NCBI GenBank assembly: GCA_021779635.1
Contig: JAJYAH010000256.1
Span: 1-8,715 of the forward strand
DNA: 8,715 nt
Direction of reading: 5' to 3'
DNA from: Pseudomonadota bacterium
Lineage (GTDB): Bacteria; Pseudomonadota; Alphaproteobacteria; Rhizobiales; Xanthobacteraceae
The position numbers and the translations under genes are program-made. The notes under the pieces were generated by a model that saw only the letters and a program-made list of their open reading frames with translations, searched no databases and was not told the DNA's origin. Below, piece by piece: positions 1-6,533 of this stretch. Every line of letters begins with the position of its first letter. Positions within the stretch are counted from its first letter, which is position 1.

Positions 1-162
1 TTGGCGCACTTGTCCGTCAAGGAGGGTTGAATTGTGATCGCAAGGAAACTCCCGATGTGAGCGCCATATCCCTGTCGAGATAAGCAAGATTTGGCGGGCA
101 GCCGATCGCTGAAATTGAAAAGCATCCTGCAGGTGATGCCCGATCAGCGAGACCGCAAAGAT

Positions 163-176
163 TTGATTTGTGTCAA
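163..176 (+). promoter_or_regulatory. FNR/FixK-type operator upstream of the Usp gene
   Basis: The sequence reads TTGAT-TTGT-GTCAA. It fits the FixK half-site pattern TTGA-N6-TCAA and differs at one position from the perfect TTGAT-N4-ATCAA palindrome of FNR/FixK regulators. Its centre is at 169.5, about 66 bases before the chosen Usp ATG. A class II FNR promoter, with the operator near -41.5, would start transcription near position 211. The bases around 198-203 (AATCTA) give a weak -10. The box overlaps a possible upstream GTG at 170, so that GTG probably lies in the promoter rather than in the gene. Regulator identity is inferred. Confidence 0.72.
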
Positions 177-223
177 GGGCTTCCCAACAGGAGGTGGAAT
201 CTACTCGCTGCATCGTCGCAAAT

Positions 224-230
224 GAGGAAG
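224..230 (+). promoter_or_regulatory. Ribosome binding site that fixes the Usp start
   Basis: GAGGAAG lies five bases before the ATG at 236. This is a well-placed Shine-Dalgarno sequence. It supports ATG 236 over the in-frame GTG at 170, which would add 22 residues unlike any Usp N-terminus and would overlap the FNR/FixK-type box. Confidence 0.7.
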
Positions 231-235
231 CCGTC

Positions 236-1060
236 ATGTCCTATGCAACGCTTCTGGTCTATGTCAACTTCGACCACGCATCGAAACAGCTCGTCGGTGT
301 TGCAGCAGATCTCGCAGACAAATTCTCGTCAAAGCTGATCGGGTTGTCGGCTCTTGCGATGCCGCCGCCAGCTGCTGCTGAGGGTGCGGTGATCCTCGAC
401 AATGGGGCGGAGTTCGACATCGCGCAAATGAAGGCGAAGATCGAGCAGGCCGGAAACAAGTTTCGTGCCGCCGCAGGATCCGCCCGTCAAGCTGAATGGC
501 GGTCGTTCCTGGAATTCCCCACGGAAACCCTGATCAGGGAAGCGCGCTGTGCCGATCTGATTGTGGTCGAGAAGAACAGGGCTTCGTGGAATATTCATAA
601 GGTCGCCGATAACGGGTCGGCTATTCTGGGAGCGGGCCGCCCCTTCCTGGTGGTGCCGGCGGCAGTGAAGTCCCTTGCGGCGGATCATATCGTGATTGGA
701 TGGAAGGATACGCGCGAGGCGCGGCGGGCGGTTCAGGACGCGCTGCCATTCCTCCGCGGGGCGAAGCGCGTGACAATCGTTGAAATCTGCGAGATGGATC
801 AAATGGAATCCGCGCGTCATCGTATTGATGATGTCGCGGGCTATTTGGTTCAGCACAAGATCAAGGCCAAACCGCGCGTCGAAGTGCAGTCGCTCGGATC
901 AACAGCCGCGGATCAGATAATCGGCCTCGCCATGGATGAAGAGGTCGATCTGCTGATAACCGGTGCATACGGCCACAGCCGACTCAACGAATGGGTCTTT
1001 GGCGGCATGACGCGCGATCTGCTGACCTCGAGTCCGATCTGCTGCCTGATGTCCCATTGA
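236..1060 (+). CDS. Tandem-domain universal stress protein (UspA family)
   Basis: This is a cytoplasmic universal stress protein of 274 residues with two Usp folds in tandem: domain 1 at about residues 3-142 and domain 2 at about 150-274. Domain 2 opens with HIVIGWKDTREARRAV, the usual first strand and helix. It ends with a nucleotide-binding loop, GAYG at 243-246, nine residues, then GG at 256-257. The classical motif is G-2x-G-9x-G(S/T), so a glycine replaces the usual Ser/Thr and a threonine follows at 259. Domain 1 has no such loop and ends in FLVVPA, so only domain 2 is likely to bind ATP. The start at ATG 236 follows a good ribosome site. Tandem Usps in this family typically respond to stress or low oxygen, and the box at 163-176 fits that. 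The specific partner or process cannot be read from sequence. Confidence 0.92.
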   Translation: MSYATLLVYVNFDHASKQLVGVAADLADKFSSKLIGLSALAMPPPAAAEGAVILDNGAEFDIAQMKAKIEQAGNKFRAAAGSARQAEWRSFLEFPTETLIREARCADLIVVEKNRASWNIHKVADNGSAILGAGRPFLVVPAAVKSLAADHIVIGWKDTREARRAVQDALPFLRGAKRVTIVEICEMDQMESARHRIDDVAGYLVQHKIKAKPRVEVQSLGSTAADQIIGLAMDEEVDLLITGAYGHSRLNEWVFGGMTRDLLTSSPICCLMSH

Positions 1061-1244
1061 AGCGACAAGTACTCCTTGGTGACGTGCCGCAGATGGTCTT
1101 TTTGACGATCTTGATGAAGGCATCCCGCCGCTCGTTGCCGGCCCCGTCGGCAGCGCCGACTACAGCTCTGCGGCACTTGGTGCAGCAAAAGAATGCGTTA
1201 TCGCCATATGGCGGCGAGTTTCGCCTTGACCTGCCGGACGTGGG

Positions 1245-2102
1245 CTAACTCGCGCTGCCATCGCCTTCGCAGCCACGCATGCCGCTCACGATGAAGTCGC
1301 GAACGCCAGCCAGGATCTTGCGGTCATCGAGATCGACGTGACCGCCATGGGGAAAGCGGACGAAGCATTTGGGCGCATTTACGAGGCTGTAGAGACGCTG
1401 CCCGAACGTGATCGGGATCGTGCTATCATTGTCTCCGTGGAAGATCAGGACCGGCGCGGTCACCCTGCCGATGTGCCAATCCGAATGAAATTGGTCCTTG
1501 AGCAGCCAACGTATAGGCAGGAACGGGAAGTTCATGGCCGCCACGTCGGAAATCGAAGTATAAGGCGCTTCCAAAATCAGCGCCTTGATCTTCCGTTCGG
1601 CCGCGAGCCAGACGGCGACGCCGCTGCCAAGCGAATGCCCCCATACCACGATACGATCCGGCGGGATCTGATGATCGACCGCGAACGCGTAGGCGGCCTC
1701 GGCGTCCAGATGCAAGCCGTCTTCGGATGGGCTTCCGGTCGACCCCTCGTAACCCCGGTACGAAACTGCGAGCAGCCCGTTACCCTCGGCTATGAGACTG
1801 CGATCCCGGCCCACTCGCCAGTTAAGTGTGTCGCCGTTACCGTGAAAATAGATAAAGAGGGGCTTGTCGGGCTTGGGCGCCACATACCAAGCCACCAGAC
1901 GCTCGCCATCGGACGTCTGCAACGCGACCTCCTGCGCCTCGGCAAAACCCGCGTCGGCAGCGGTCACGTGATCCGCCAGCTTCGGAAATATCAGTGTCCG
2001 CTGGGTTATGTACAATCCCGCGCACACAGCAGTGTAGGCCACCAGCGCTAATACGCCGGTCCATTTTGCCAACTTGCCGGTGATTTTCCAGACAGTGCCC
2101 AT
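1245..2102 (-). CDS. Membrane-anchored alpha/beta hydrolase (BEM46/ABHD13-like)
   Basis: The 285-residue protein has one hydrophobic segment at about residues 15-33, likely an uncleaved signal anchor. An alpha/beta-hydrolase domain follows. The oxyanion-region motif YFHGNG is at 85-90. The nucleophile elbow GHSLGSG at 155-161 has Ser157 as the nucleophile. HGDNDSTIP at 222-230 gives Asp226 as the acid, and GGHVD at 253-257 gives His255 as the base, so the triad is complete. These features fit the BEM46/ABHD13-like serine hydrolases, whose bacterial substrates are mostly unknown; an esterase or lipase acting at the membrane is inferred. An in-frame extension to 2246 exists, but the ATG at 2102 has an AAGGGAG ribosome site and the extension lacks hydrolase features and runs through the FNR/FixK-type box. 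The gene is divergent from the OpgC-family gene and shares that box. Confidence 0.9.
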   Translation of the reverse strand: MGTVWKITGKLAKWTGVLALVAYTAVCAGLYITQRTLIFPKLADHVTAADAGFAEAQEVALQTSDGERLVAWYVAPKPDKPLFIYFHGNGDTLNWRVGRDRSLIAEGNGLLAVSYRGYEGSTGSPSEDGLHLDAEAAYAFAVDHQIPPDRIVVWGHSLGSGVAVWLAAERKIKALILEAPYTSISDVAAMNFPFLPIRWLLKDQFHSDWHIGRVTAPVLIFHGDNDSTIPITFGQRLYSLVNAPKCFVRFPHGGHVDLDDRKILAGVRDFIVSGMRGCEGDGSAS

Positions 2103-2207
2103 GACCCCACACTCCCTTCTCCAGATAGGTGGTGGCGGAAAGCAGGCGAACAAGATCAGAGCGGTGGTTTCCCGAAATATATTGCAACGCTTTCCGCCCC
2201 CAAATTC

Positions 2208-2221
2208 TTGATTTTGATCAA
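2208..2221. promoter_or_regulatory. Perfect FNR/FixK-type operator between divergent hydrolase and opgC-like genes
   Basis: TTGAT-TTTG-ATCAA is an exact match to the FNR/FixK palindrome, 10 of 10 conserved positions. Its centre is at 2214.5, 84 bases from the OpgC ATG and 112 bases from the hydrolase ATG. On the minus strand an AT-rich stretch at 2176-2184 (reading CAATATATT) could act as a -10 element and would put the operator at about -42 to -46 for the hydrolase. On the plus strand TATTGT at 2250-2255 would place it near -47 for the OpgC gene. The hydrolase promoter therefore fits class II activation slightly better, but both could be served. Confidence 0.85.
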
Positions 2222-2253
2222 GGCGGGAGGCCGGCTTTTGCCCCACAGGTATT

Positions 2254-2268
2254 GTGACCTTTTGTCAC
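2254..2268. repeat. Inverted repeat GTGAC-N5-GTCAC in the opgC-like leader
   Basis: Two perfect 5-base arms, GTGAC at 2254-2258 and GTCAC at 2264-2268, flank CTTTT. The repeat lies between the FNR/FixK-type box and the OpgC start, at or just after the expected transcription start. It could be a second operator or a small hairpin in the leader. It resembles a CRP site but the half-sites are one base too far apart. Function unknown. Confidence 0.4.
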
Positions 2269-2298
2269 GCCGGCAGACGATCGGAAATCGGGTTCCAC

Positions 2299-3495
2299 AT
2301 GGCCAAGGCCAACCCAGTCGTAATACCTCGCGACCTTCGCCTCGATCTCTACCGAGGGGGCGCGCTTTGGCTGATTTTCCTGGCCCACATTCCAGGTACC
2401 ATCTTCAACCAGATCGCGCCATGGAAGTATGGCTTCAGCGACCCGGCCGAGATTTTCACCTTTGTTTCTGGTTACGCCAACGCGTACGTCTACGGGCGCG
2501 TAATGGGTCAGCGCGGCTTCCTGGCAGCCAGTGCACAGATCGAGCGGCGAGCTTTCGAGACCTACGTCGCCCAGATTTTTCTGTTCGTCGTCTTGATCGG
2601 CGAGGTTACATGGCTGTCGCACGGCTCGCACGCGTTCGACGATGCGATGAACATCCGCATCCTCCACGAAAGGCCTGACGAAAGCATTGTTGCCCTGATG
2701 CAGCTGAAGTTCATGCCCGTCAACATGGACGTATTGCCGCTCTACATCGCGATGATGGCTGTCTCGCCGGCGATCCTGTGGCTGTTGTGGAAGGTGCCCG
2801 CTTTGGCGCTGACGGGGGCTGTCGTCCTTTATGCAGCGGCTAACCTGCTGGGGTTCAACTTCCGCTCCTTCCCGCACGGACACTGGTATTTCAATCCGCT
2901 GGCTTGGCAACTTTTATTCGTGCTCGGCGCGTGGTGCGGCTTCGGCGCAGCCACGTGGGTGTGGTCATTGGCGAAATCGCGGCTGGTACGGATCCTGGCG
3001 GCCGTCTATTGGCTGTCCGCCTTCGCAGTCTTTATCGCGTTGAATCGGTTACATCTCGAAGCTTTCGTTCCAGATTGGATCGCCCAGGTCTTTGGCAAGA
3101 CCAATCTCGGGGTGCTGCGCTTGGTACACTTCCTGGCGATCGCGATCGTCGCCGGCCGGCTGGTTCCCCAGGACTGGCCGCCGCTTACCTCCTGGGTCCT
3201 GCGCCCGCTCCTTCTTTGCGGACAGCATTCACTGGAGGTCTTTTGCCTGGGGGTTACATTGGCTTTCGCGGCGCAGGTTGCAGTGGTCGGAAGCCCGGAC
3301 AGCACCATCCTTCGCCTTCTGGTTGACGTCGCCGGCATCGCGATAATGGTGGGAGCCGGCGCGCTGATCAATTGGTACAACTCTACACGCGTAGCTATCC
3401 AAATTGTGTCCCATGTCGCTGACGAGGAGGTCAACGTCGCTGGGCACTCTGGAGGGGGACAGGTGGTCCAACAAGCCGGCTCCGGCCCAATCTGA
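2299..3495 (+). CDS. opgC: OpgC-family integral membrane acyltransferase
   Basis: This is a 398-residue polytopic inner-membrane protein. The N-terminus RDLRLDLYRGGALWLIFLAHIP at about residues 11-32 is the hallmark of the OpgC_C family, followed by GFSDPAEIFTFVSGYANAYVYG at 45-66. Further family blocks are NPLAWQLLFVLGAW at 199-212 and GQHSLEVFCLG at 308-318. About ten hydrophobic segments run through the protein. OpgC proteins substitute osmoregulated periplasmic glucans, for example by succinylation, with a conserved His near the first membrane helix; here that is His30. The usual Asp before this His appears to be Ala29. No opgG or opgH glucan synthesis gene is in the window, so the acceptor is uncertain. 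A GTG at 2254 would add 15 residues, but it overlaps an inverted repeat and the expected transcription start, so ATG 2299 is preferred although its ribosome site is weak. The final 25 residues are polar and glycine-rich. Confidence 0.85.
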   Translation: MAKANPVVIPRDLRLDLYRGGALWLIFLAHIPGTIFNQIAPWKYGFSDPAEIFTFVSGYANAYVYGRVMGQRGFLAASAQIERRAFETYVAQIFLFVVLIGEVTWLSHGSHAFDDAMNIRILHERPDESIVALMQLKFMPVNMDVLPLYIAMMAVSPAILWLLWKVPALALTGAVVLYAAANLLGFNFRSFPHGHWYFNPLAWQLLFVLGAWCGFGAATWVWSLAKSRLVRILAAVYWLSAFAVFIALNRLHLEAFVPDWIAQVFGKTNLGVLRLVHFLAIAIVAGRLVPQDWPPLTSWVLRPLLLCGQHSLEVFCLGVTLAFAAQVAVVGSPDSTILRLLVDVAGIAIMVGAGALINWYNSTRVAIQIVSHVADEEVNVAGHSGGGQVVQQAGSGPI

Positions 3496-3544
3496 AAACA
3501 GGTATTTGTCGCTCCCTCCGGTAGCCCGGGAATTTACGGCTTTT

Positions 3545-3559
3545 GCCTCGGACCGAGGC
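3545..3559. terminator. Short hairpin between convergent opgC-like and chaB-like genes
   Basis: GCCTCG-GAC-CGAGGC forms a six-base stem with a three-base loop between the ends of two convergent genes. That is where a bidirectional terminator would sit. Neither strand has a T tract after the stem, so it is not a convincing intrinsic terminator. Confidence 0.3.
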
Positions 3560-3562
3560 GGC

Positions 3563-3781
3563 TCATGCGTCCCGCGGAATCCACTGATCGCCGTGCTTCC
3601 GATATATGCGCTTGACTGCCGCCCATGCGACGCGGTGCGCGGTCTTTTCGCGCTCCGCGGGGCCACGTGCCGCATACTCCGTCCACGCGTTGTTGAAGGC
3701 GCTGCGGTAGATATTCTGCGCATGCAGCGGCAAATGAGCCTGTACCGGCGGAGGAAGGTCTTCGACTGACACGTAAGGCAA
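3563..3781 (-). CDS. ChaB-family small protein (TTG start)
   Basis: The 72-residue product matches the ChaB family along its whole length. It begins PYVSVEDLPPPVQAHLP, then LHAQNIYRSAFNNAW at 19-33 and EKTAHRVAWAAVKRIYRK at 45-62, the three conserved blocks of E. coli ChaB. E. coli ChaB is encoded beside the ChaA cation/proton antiporter and is called a cation transport regulator, but its mechanism is poorly known and no transporter gene is nearby here. The start is TTG at 3781-3779, because it aligns with the ChaB N-terminus (MPYK-type) and has GGAGGG seven bases upstream. A longer frame from a TTG at 3805 would put this ribosome site inside the gene. It is convergent with the OpgC gene and divergent from ftsH, sharing the box at 3866-3879. 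Confidence 0.85.
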   Translation of the reverse strand: MPYVSVEDLPPPVQAHLPLHAQNIYRSAFNNAWTEYAARGPAEREKTAHRVAWAAVKRIYRKHGDQWIPRDA

Positions 3782-3788
3782 GCAATAT

Positions 3789-3794
3789 CCCTCC
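3789..3794 (-). promoter_or_regulatory. Ribosome binding site deciding the TTG start of the chaB-like gene
   Basis: Read on the minus strand this is GGAGGG, seven bases before the TTG at 3781. It is the strongest Shine-Dalgarno sequence near this gene and supports the rare TTG start, which would otherwise be missed. Confidence 0.65.
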
Positions 3795-3865
3795 GCGCGT
3801 TGCAAGGCAGGCGTCGCACTGAAACACCACAGAAAACAACGTGGACTACGCGCGCCCCATGCGAA

Positions 3866-3879
3866 TTGATTCAGAGCAA
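3866..3879. promoter_or_regulatory. Degenerate FNR/FixK-type operator between chaB-like and ftsH genes
   Basis: TTGAT-TCAG-AGCAA fits the relaxed FixK2-type pattern TTG(A/C)-N6-(T/G)CAA, with a weaker right half than the other boxes. Its centre is at 3872.5. TAAAAA at 3901-3906 could be the ftsH -10, giving a start near 3913 and placing the operator at about -40.5, close to the class II optimum. For the minus-strand chaB-like gene the operator would also be at a plausible distance (91 bases from the start codon), but I see no good -10. Confidence 0.6.
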
Positions 3880-3968
3880 ATCACAACGAGTCGAAACTGC
3901 TAAAAAACTTGCGACCGTCGCCAACCTGGGTCGATCATTTTGCAATTCGCGCTTGACCGGAGAATGAA

Positions 3969-5828
3969 ATGGATTCGGATTCCTCGTCGCGCAAGCAGAC
4001 CGTTGCCATCGGCTATTTCGTTGCGGCCGGCATCGCTATGCTGCTGCTGCAATGGGTTCTGGCGACCTATAATACGGTCGATACCATTCCCTTCAGTGAA
4101 TTCGAGCAGCTCGTCGCGCAGGGCCGCGTCACTGAGGTCGCCGTTGGTCAGGATGCGATCCAGGGAAAATTGAAGGACAAGCTGCCGAGCGGCAAGTCGA
4201 CCTTTGTCACCGCGCGCGTCGATCCAGCCCTGGCCGAAAAACTGGAAGCGAAGGGCGTCGTGGTGACCGGCGTGCCCTCGGGCGGGCTGTTCCAGACCAT
4301 CTTGTCATGGGTCGCGCCTGCACTGATGTTCTACCTGATCTGGATCTTTCTTGGGCGTCGGCTGGCGGATCGCCAGGGCTTTGGCGGACTGATGTCGATC
4401 GGAAAATCGCGCGCCAAGGTCTATGTTGAAAAGGACACCAAAGTCACCTTCGCTGATGTGGCTGGCGTCGAGGAAGCAAAATTCGAACTGCAGGAGGTGG
4501 TGTCGTTTCTCAAGGACCCCAGAAGCTATGGTCGGCTGGGGGCCCATGTTCCCAAAGGGATTTTGCTGGTGGGCCCCCCTGGCACCGGCAAAACCCTGCT
4601 CGCCCGCGCGGTGGCCGGCGAAGCCGGGGTCGCATTTTTTTCCATTTCCGGCTCCGAATTCGTGGAAATGTTCGTCGGTGTCGGCGCGGCTCGCGTCCGC
4701 GATCTCTTCGAACAGGCGCGCAAGGCTGCGCCATGCATTATCTTCATCGATGAACTCGATGCGCTCGGACGCAGCCGCTCACCTGGTGCTTTCGGCGGTT
4801 ACGACGAAAAGGAGCAGACGCTGAACCAGTTGCTTGCCGAACTTGACGGCTTCGATCCCAGCACCGGCGTCATTTTGCTGGCAGCCACTAACCGGCCCGA
4901 GATCCTGGATCCAGCGCTGCTGCGGGCAGGGCGGTTCGATCGCCAGGTGCTGGTGGACCGTCCGGACAAAGGCGGCCGTGTCGCTATCCTCCAGGTGCAT
5001 ATTCGCAAGATCAAGATCGGCAAGGATGTCGATCTGGACAAAATCGCGGGCCTAACCACCGGCTTCACCGGAGCCGATCTTGCCAATTTGATCAACGAGG
5101 CGGCCATCGCCGCGACCAGGCGCAAGGCCGACGAAGTCTGCTTCGACGATTTCACGGTCGCGATCGAGCGGATCGTTGCCGGCATCGAAAAGAAGAGCAG
5201 GGTGCTCAGCAGGGATGAGCGCCGACGGGTTGCCTATCACGAGATGGGCCATGCCCTTGTTGCCGCGAGTCTGCCGGGCGTCGATCCCGTGCAGAAAGTA
5301 TCCATCATCCCCCGCGGCGTCGGTGCGCTCGGCTACACCATGCAGCGGCCGACCGAGGACCGCTTTCTGCTTACGGCAAGCGAACTCAAAAACCGGATTG
5401 CGGTGCTGATGGGCGGACGTGCTTCCGAGCAACTGATCTTCGATGGCGATATCTCGACCGGAGCCGCAGATGATTTGCAGCGGGCGACGGAAATTGCCAT
5501 CGAGATGGTCACCAAATATGGGATGGATGCAAAAGTTGGGCAGCGGATTTATGCGCCCCGGCCTCAAAGCTTCTTGCCGGCGATGCAGGACGCGGTCGTC
5601 AGTGCCGCGGAGGCGACCGGACGCGAAATCGATTTGGCGGTGCGTGACCTCATCGAAGGCGGCGGCGCCAGCGCGCGCACTATCCTGGAGAAGCGCCGGG
5701 GCGACCTTGATGCGGGTGTCGAACTTCTGATCGCAAAGGAAACATTGACCGCGGAGGAGTTTGAGCCTCTGCGGTCCGCAACGGCCCGTGAAGTCAAAAA
5801 AGAATCTGCAACGGAAGCAGTTGCTTGA
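3969..5828 (+). CDS. ftsH: ATP-dependent membrane zinc protease FtsH (accessory type)
   Basis: A complete FtsH of 619 residues, anchored in the inner membrane, unfolding and degrading membrane and damaged proteins as a hexamer. Membrane helices at about 11-33 and 108-128 flank a periplasmic domain. The AAA+ module has Walker A GPPGTGKT (202-209), pore motif FVG (235-237), Walker B IIFIDELD (257-264) and the second region of homology with arginine fingers Arg319 and Arg322. The peptidase has HEMGH (424-428), Glu425 catalytic, and Asp502 in STGAADD as the likely third zinc ligand. All key residues are present. GGAG at 3959-3962 supports the start; an ATG at 3964 is out of frame. Several features suggest a stress-type paralogue rather than the essential housekeeping copy: it is slightly short for the family, the tail is divergent, [18 protein letters not shown] replaces the common RPGRFDRQ, the gene stands alone rather than with tilS or folP, and it has a FixK-like box. 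That status is inferred. Confidence 0.95.
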   Translation: MDSDSSSRKQTVAIGYFVAAGIAMLLLQWVLATYNTVDTIPFSEFEQLVAQGRVTEVAVGQDAIQGKLKDKLPSGKSTFVTARVDPALAEKLEAKGVVVTGVPSGGLFQTILSWVAPALMFYLIWIFLGRRLADRQGFGGLMSIGKSRAKVYVEKDTKVTFADVAGVEEAKFELQEVVSFLKDPRSYGRLGAHVPKGILLVGPPGTGKTLLARAVAGEAGVAFFSISGSEFVEMFVGVGAARVRDLFEQARKAAPCIIFIDELDALGRSRSPGAFGGYDEKEQTLNQLLAELDGFDPSTGVILLAATNRPEILDPALLRAGRFDRQVLVDRPDKGGRVAILQVHIRKIKIGKDVDLDKIAGLTTGFTGADLANLINEAAIAATRRKADEVCFDDFTVAIERIVAGIEKKSRVLSRDERRRVAYHEMGHALVAASLPGVDPVQKVSIIPRGVGALGYTMQRPTEDRFLLTASELKNRIAVLMGGRASEQLIFDGDISTGAADDLQRATEIAIEMVTKYGMDAKVGQRIYAPRPQSFLPAMQDAVVSAAEATGREIDLAVRDLIEGGGASARTILEKRRGDLDAGVELLIAKETLTAEEFEPLRSATAREVKKESATEAVA

Positions 5829-5843
5829 TCAGGGGCTGAATTT

Positions 5844-6401
5844 CTACGAAATCCAGCTGATTTTTGGCGCGTTTCTGGGAACCGGCGCTGCCGCTGTCTT
5901 GGGATGGCCCACAATAATAGGCGCGATTGGTACGTTTGTGCTGGAAAGTTTGAGCGCCGCCTTGCCGTCGGGTGTCCCGAGCCATGACTGTGCAAACCCG
6001 ATCCAGCATGTTCCCAGACCCGCGGCACAAGCGGTCAGCATCAGATTTTCCGCCGCCAGCGCACAGTCTTCTACGGCCCAAGGACTTTCGGCGGCGGCCG
6101 AAATGACGACGAGGGTTGGAGCATGATAAAAAATATCGAAATCCGTGTTGCTCAGGATGCTCTGAAAATGATGCGATGCCGCGGCCATCGAGGTCTTGAG
6201 CATATGGGCCTTCGCTTCGGTTGAGATGCGCGCAAGCAAGGTCTTGTCTTGCACGACCGAAAACAACCACGGCTGCTGATTGACCGCACTGGGCGCCTGG
6301 ATTGCGGCATCGATGAGTTGGCGCAATACCTCTTCTTTCACCATTTCCGCGGTGAATTCGCGCACGGCCCGGCGAGCGTAGATTGCCTCTTTGAGATCCA
6401 T
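5844..6401 (-). CDS. Nitroreductase-family FMN oxidoreductase
   Basis: A 185-residue nitroreductase-fold flavoprotein. RRAVREFT at residues 10-17 and APSAVNQQPW at 36-45 are the typical FMN phosphate and isoalloxazine contacts; GLGTCWIG at 128-135 and PIIVGHP at 161-167 are the C-terminal flavin-binding blocks. Such enzymes use NAD(P)H to reduce nitro compounds, quinones, flavins or enones; the physiological substrate cannot be told. It is short compared with the roughly 215-residue E. coli NfsB type, in keeping with the minimal nitroreductase subgroup. ATG 6401 is preceded by GGAG with five bases of spacing. Its stop lies 15 bases from the ftsH stop (convergent). It is divergent from the Pcm-Ere fusion. 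GATAAT at 6451-6446 and the operator at 6473-6486 form a well-spaced class II FNR-type promoter, predicting induction at low oxygen. Confidence 0.9.
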   Translation of the reverse strand: MDLKEAIYARRAVREFTAEMVKEEVLRQLIDAAIQAPSAVNQQPWLFSVVQDKTLLARISTEAKAHMLKTSMAAASHHFQSILSNTDFDIFYHAPTLVVISAAAESPWAVEDCALAAENLMLTACAAGLGTCWIGFAQSWLGTPDGKAALKLSSTNVPIAPIIVGHPKTAAAPVPRNAPKISWIS

Positions 6402-6445
6402 GATGTCTCCAATCGATCGGGTGCGAATTTGAGTGCGACGCGGTA

Positions 6446-6451
6446 ATTATC
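6446..6451 (-). promoter_or_regulatory. Candidate -10 element of the nitroreductase promoter
   Basis: Read on the minus strand this is GATAAT, five of six matches to TATAAT. It would start transcription near 6439, 38 bases before the ATG, and places the centre of the operator at 6473-6486 at about -40.5, within a base of the class II FNR spacing. This is the best-formed promoter in the window. Confidence 0.55.
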
Positions 6452-6472
6452 GTTCGATCTCGCGGGCTGGAC

Positions 6473-6486
6473 TTGACTTCGATCAA
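6473..6486. promoter_or_regulatory. FNR/FixK-type operator between nitroreductase and Pcm-Ere genes
   Basis: TTGAC-TTCG-ATCAA matches nine of ten positions of TTGAT-N4-ATCAA and all of TTGA-N6-TCAA. The centre at 6479.5 is 78 bases from the nitroreductase start and 54 bases from the Pcm-Ere start. The spacing to a -10 is excellent leftward. Rightward, TAGCTA at 6514-6519 is only a weak candidate and would leave a very short leader. Confidence 0.78.
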
Positions 6487-6533
6487 AGTCGCCAAGCCGA
6501 AAGAGTTGGAGGCTAGCTAGAGGAGTTATCGCC

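Noticed and set aside
28..41. TTGAATTGTGATCG, resembling an FNR/FixK half-site.
   Set aside because: The right half lacks CAA at the required spacing, so it fails TTGA-N6-(T/G)CAA.
170..235. An N-terminal extension of the Usp from GTG 170.
   Set aside because: It overlaps an FNR/FixK-type box, is unlike Usp N-termini, and a better ribosome site precedes ATG 236.
1338..2051. A 237-codon plus-strand frame opposite the hydrolase.
   Set aside because: The minus-strand frame carries a complete serine hydrolase triad and ribosome site; the plus frame has no domain features.
2218..2910. A 230-codon minus-strand frame opposite the OpgC-family gene.
   Set aside because: It runs antisense through well-conserved OpgC motifs and into the regulatory region; its charged composition is typical of an antisense shadow.
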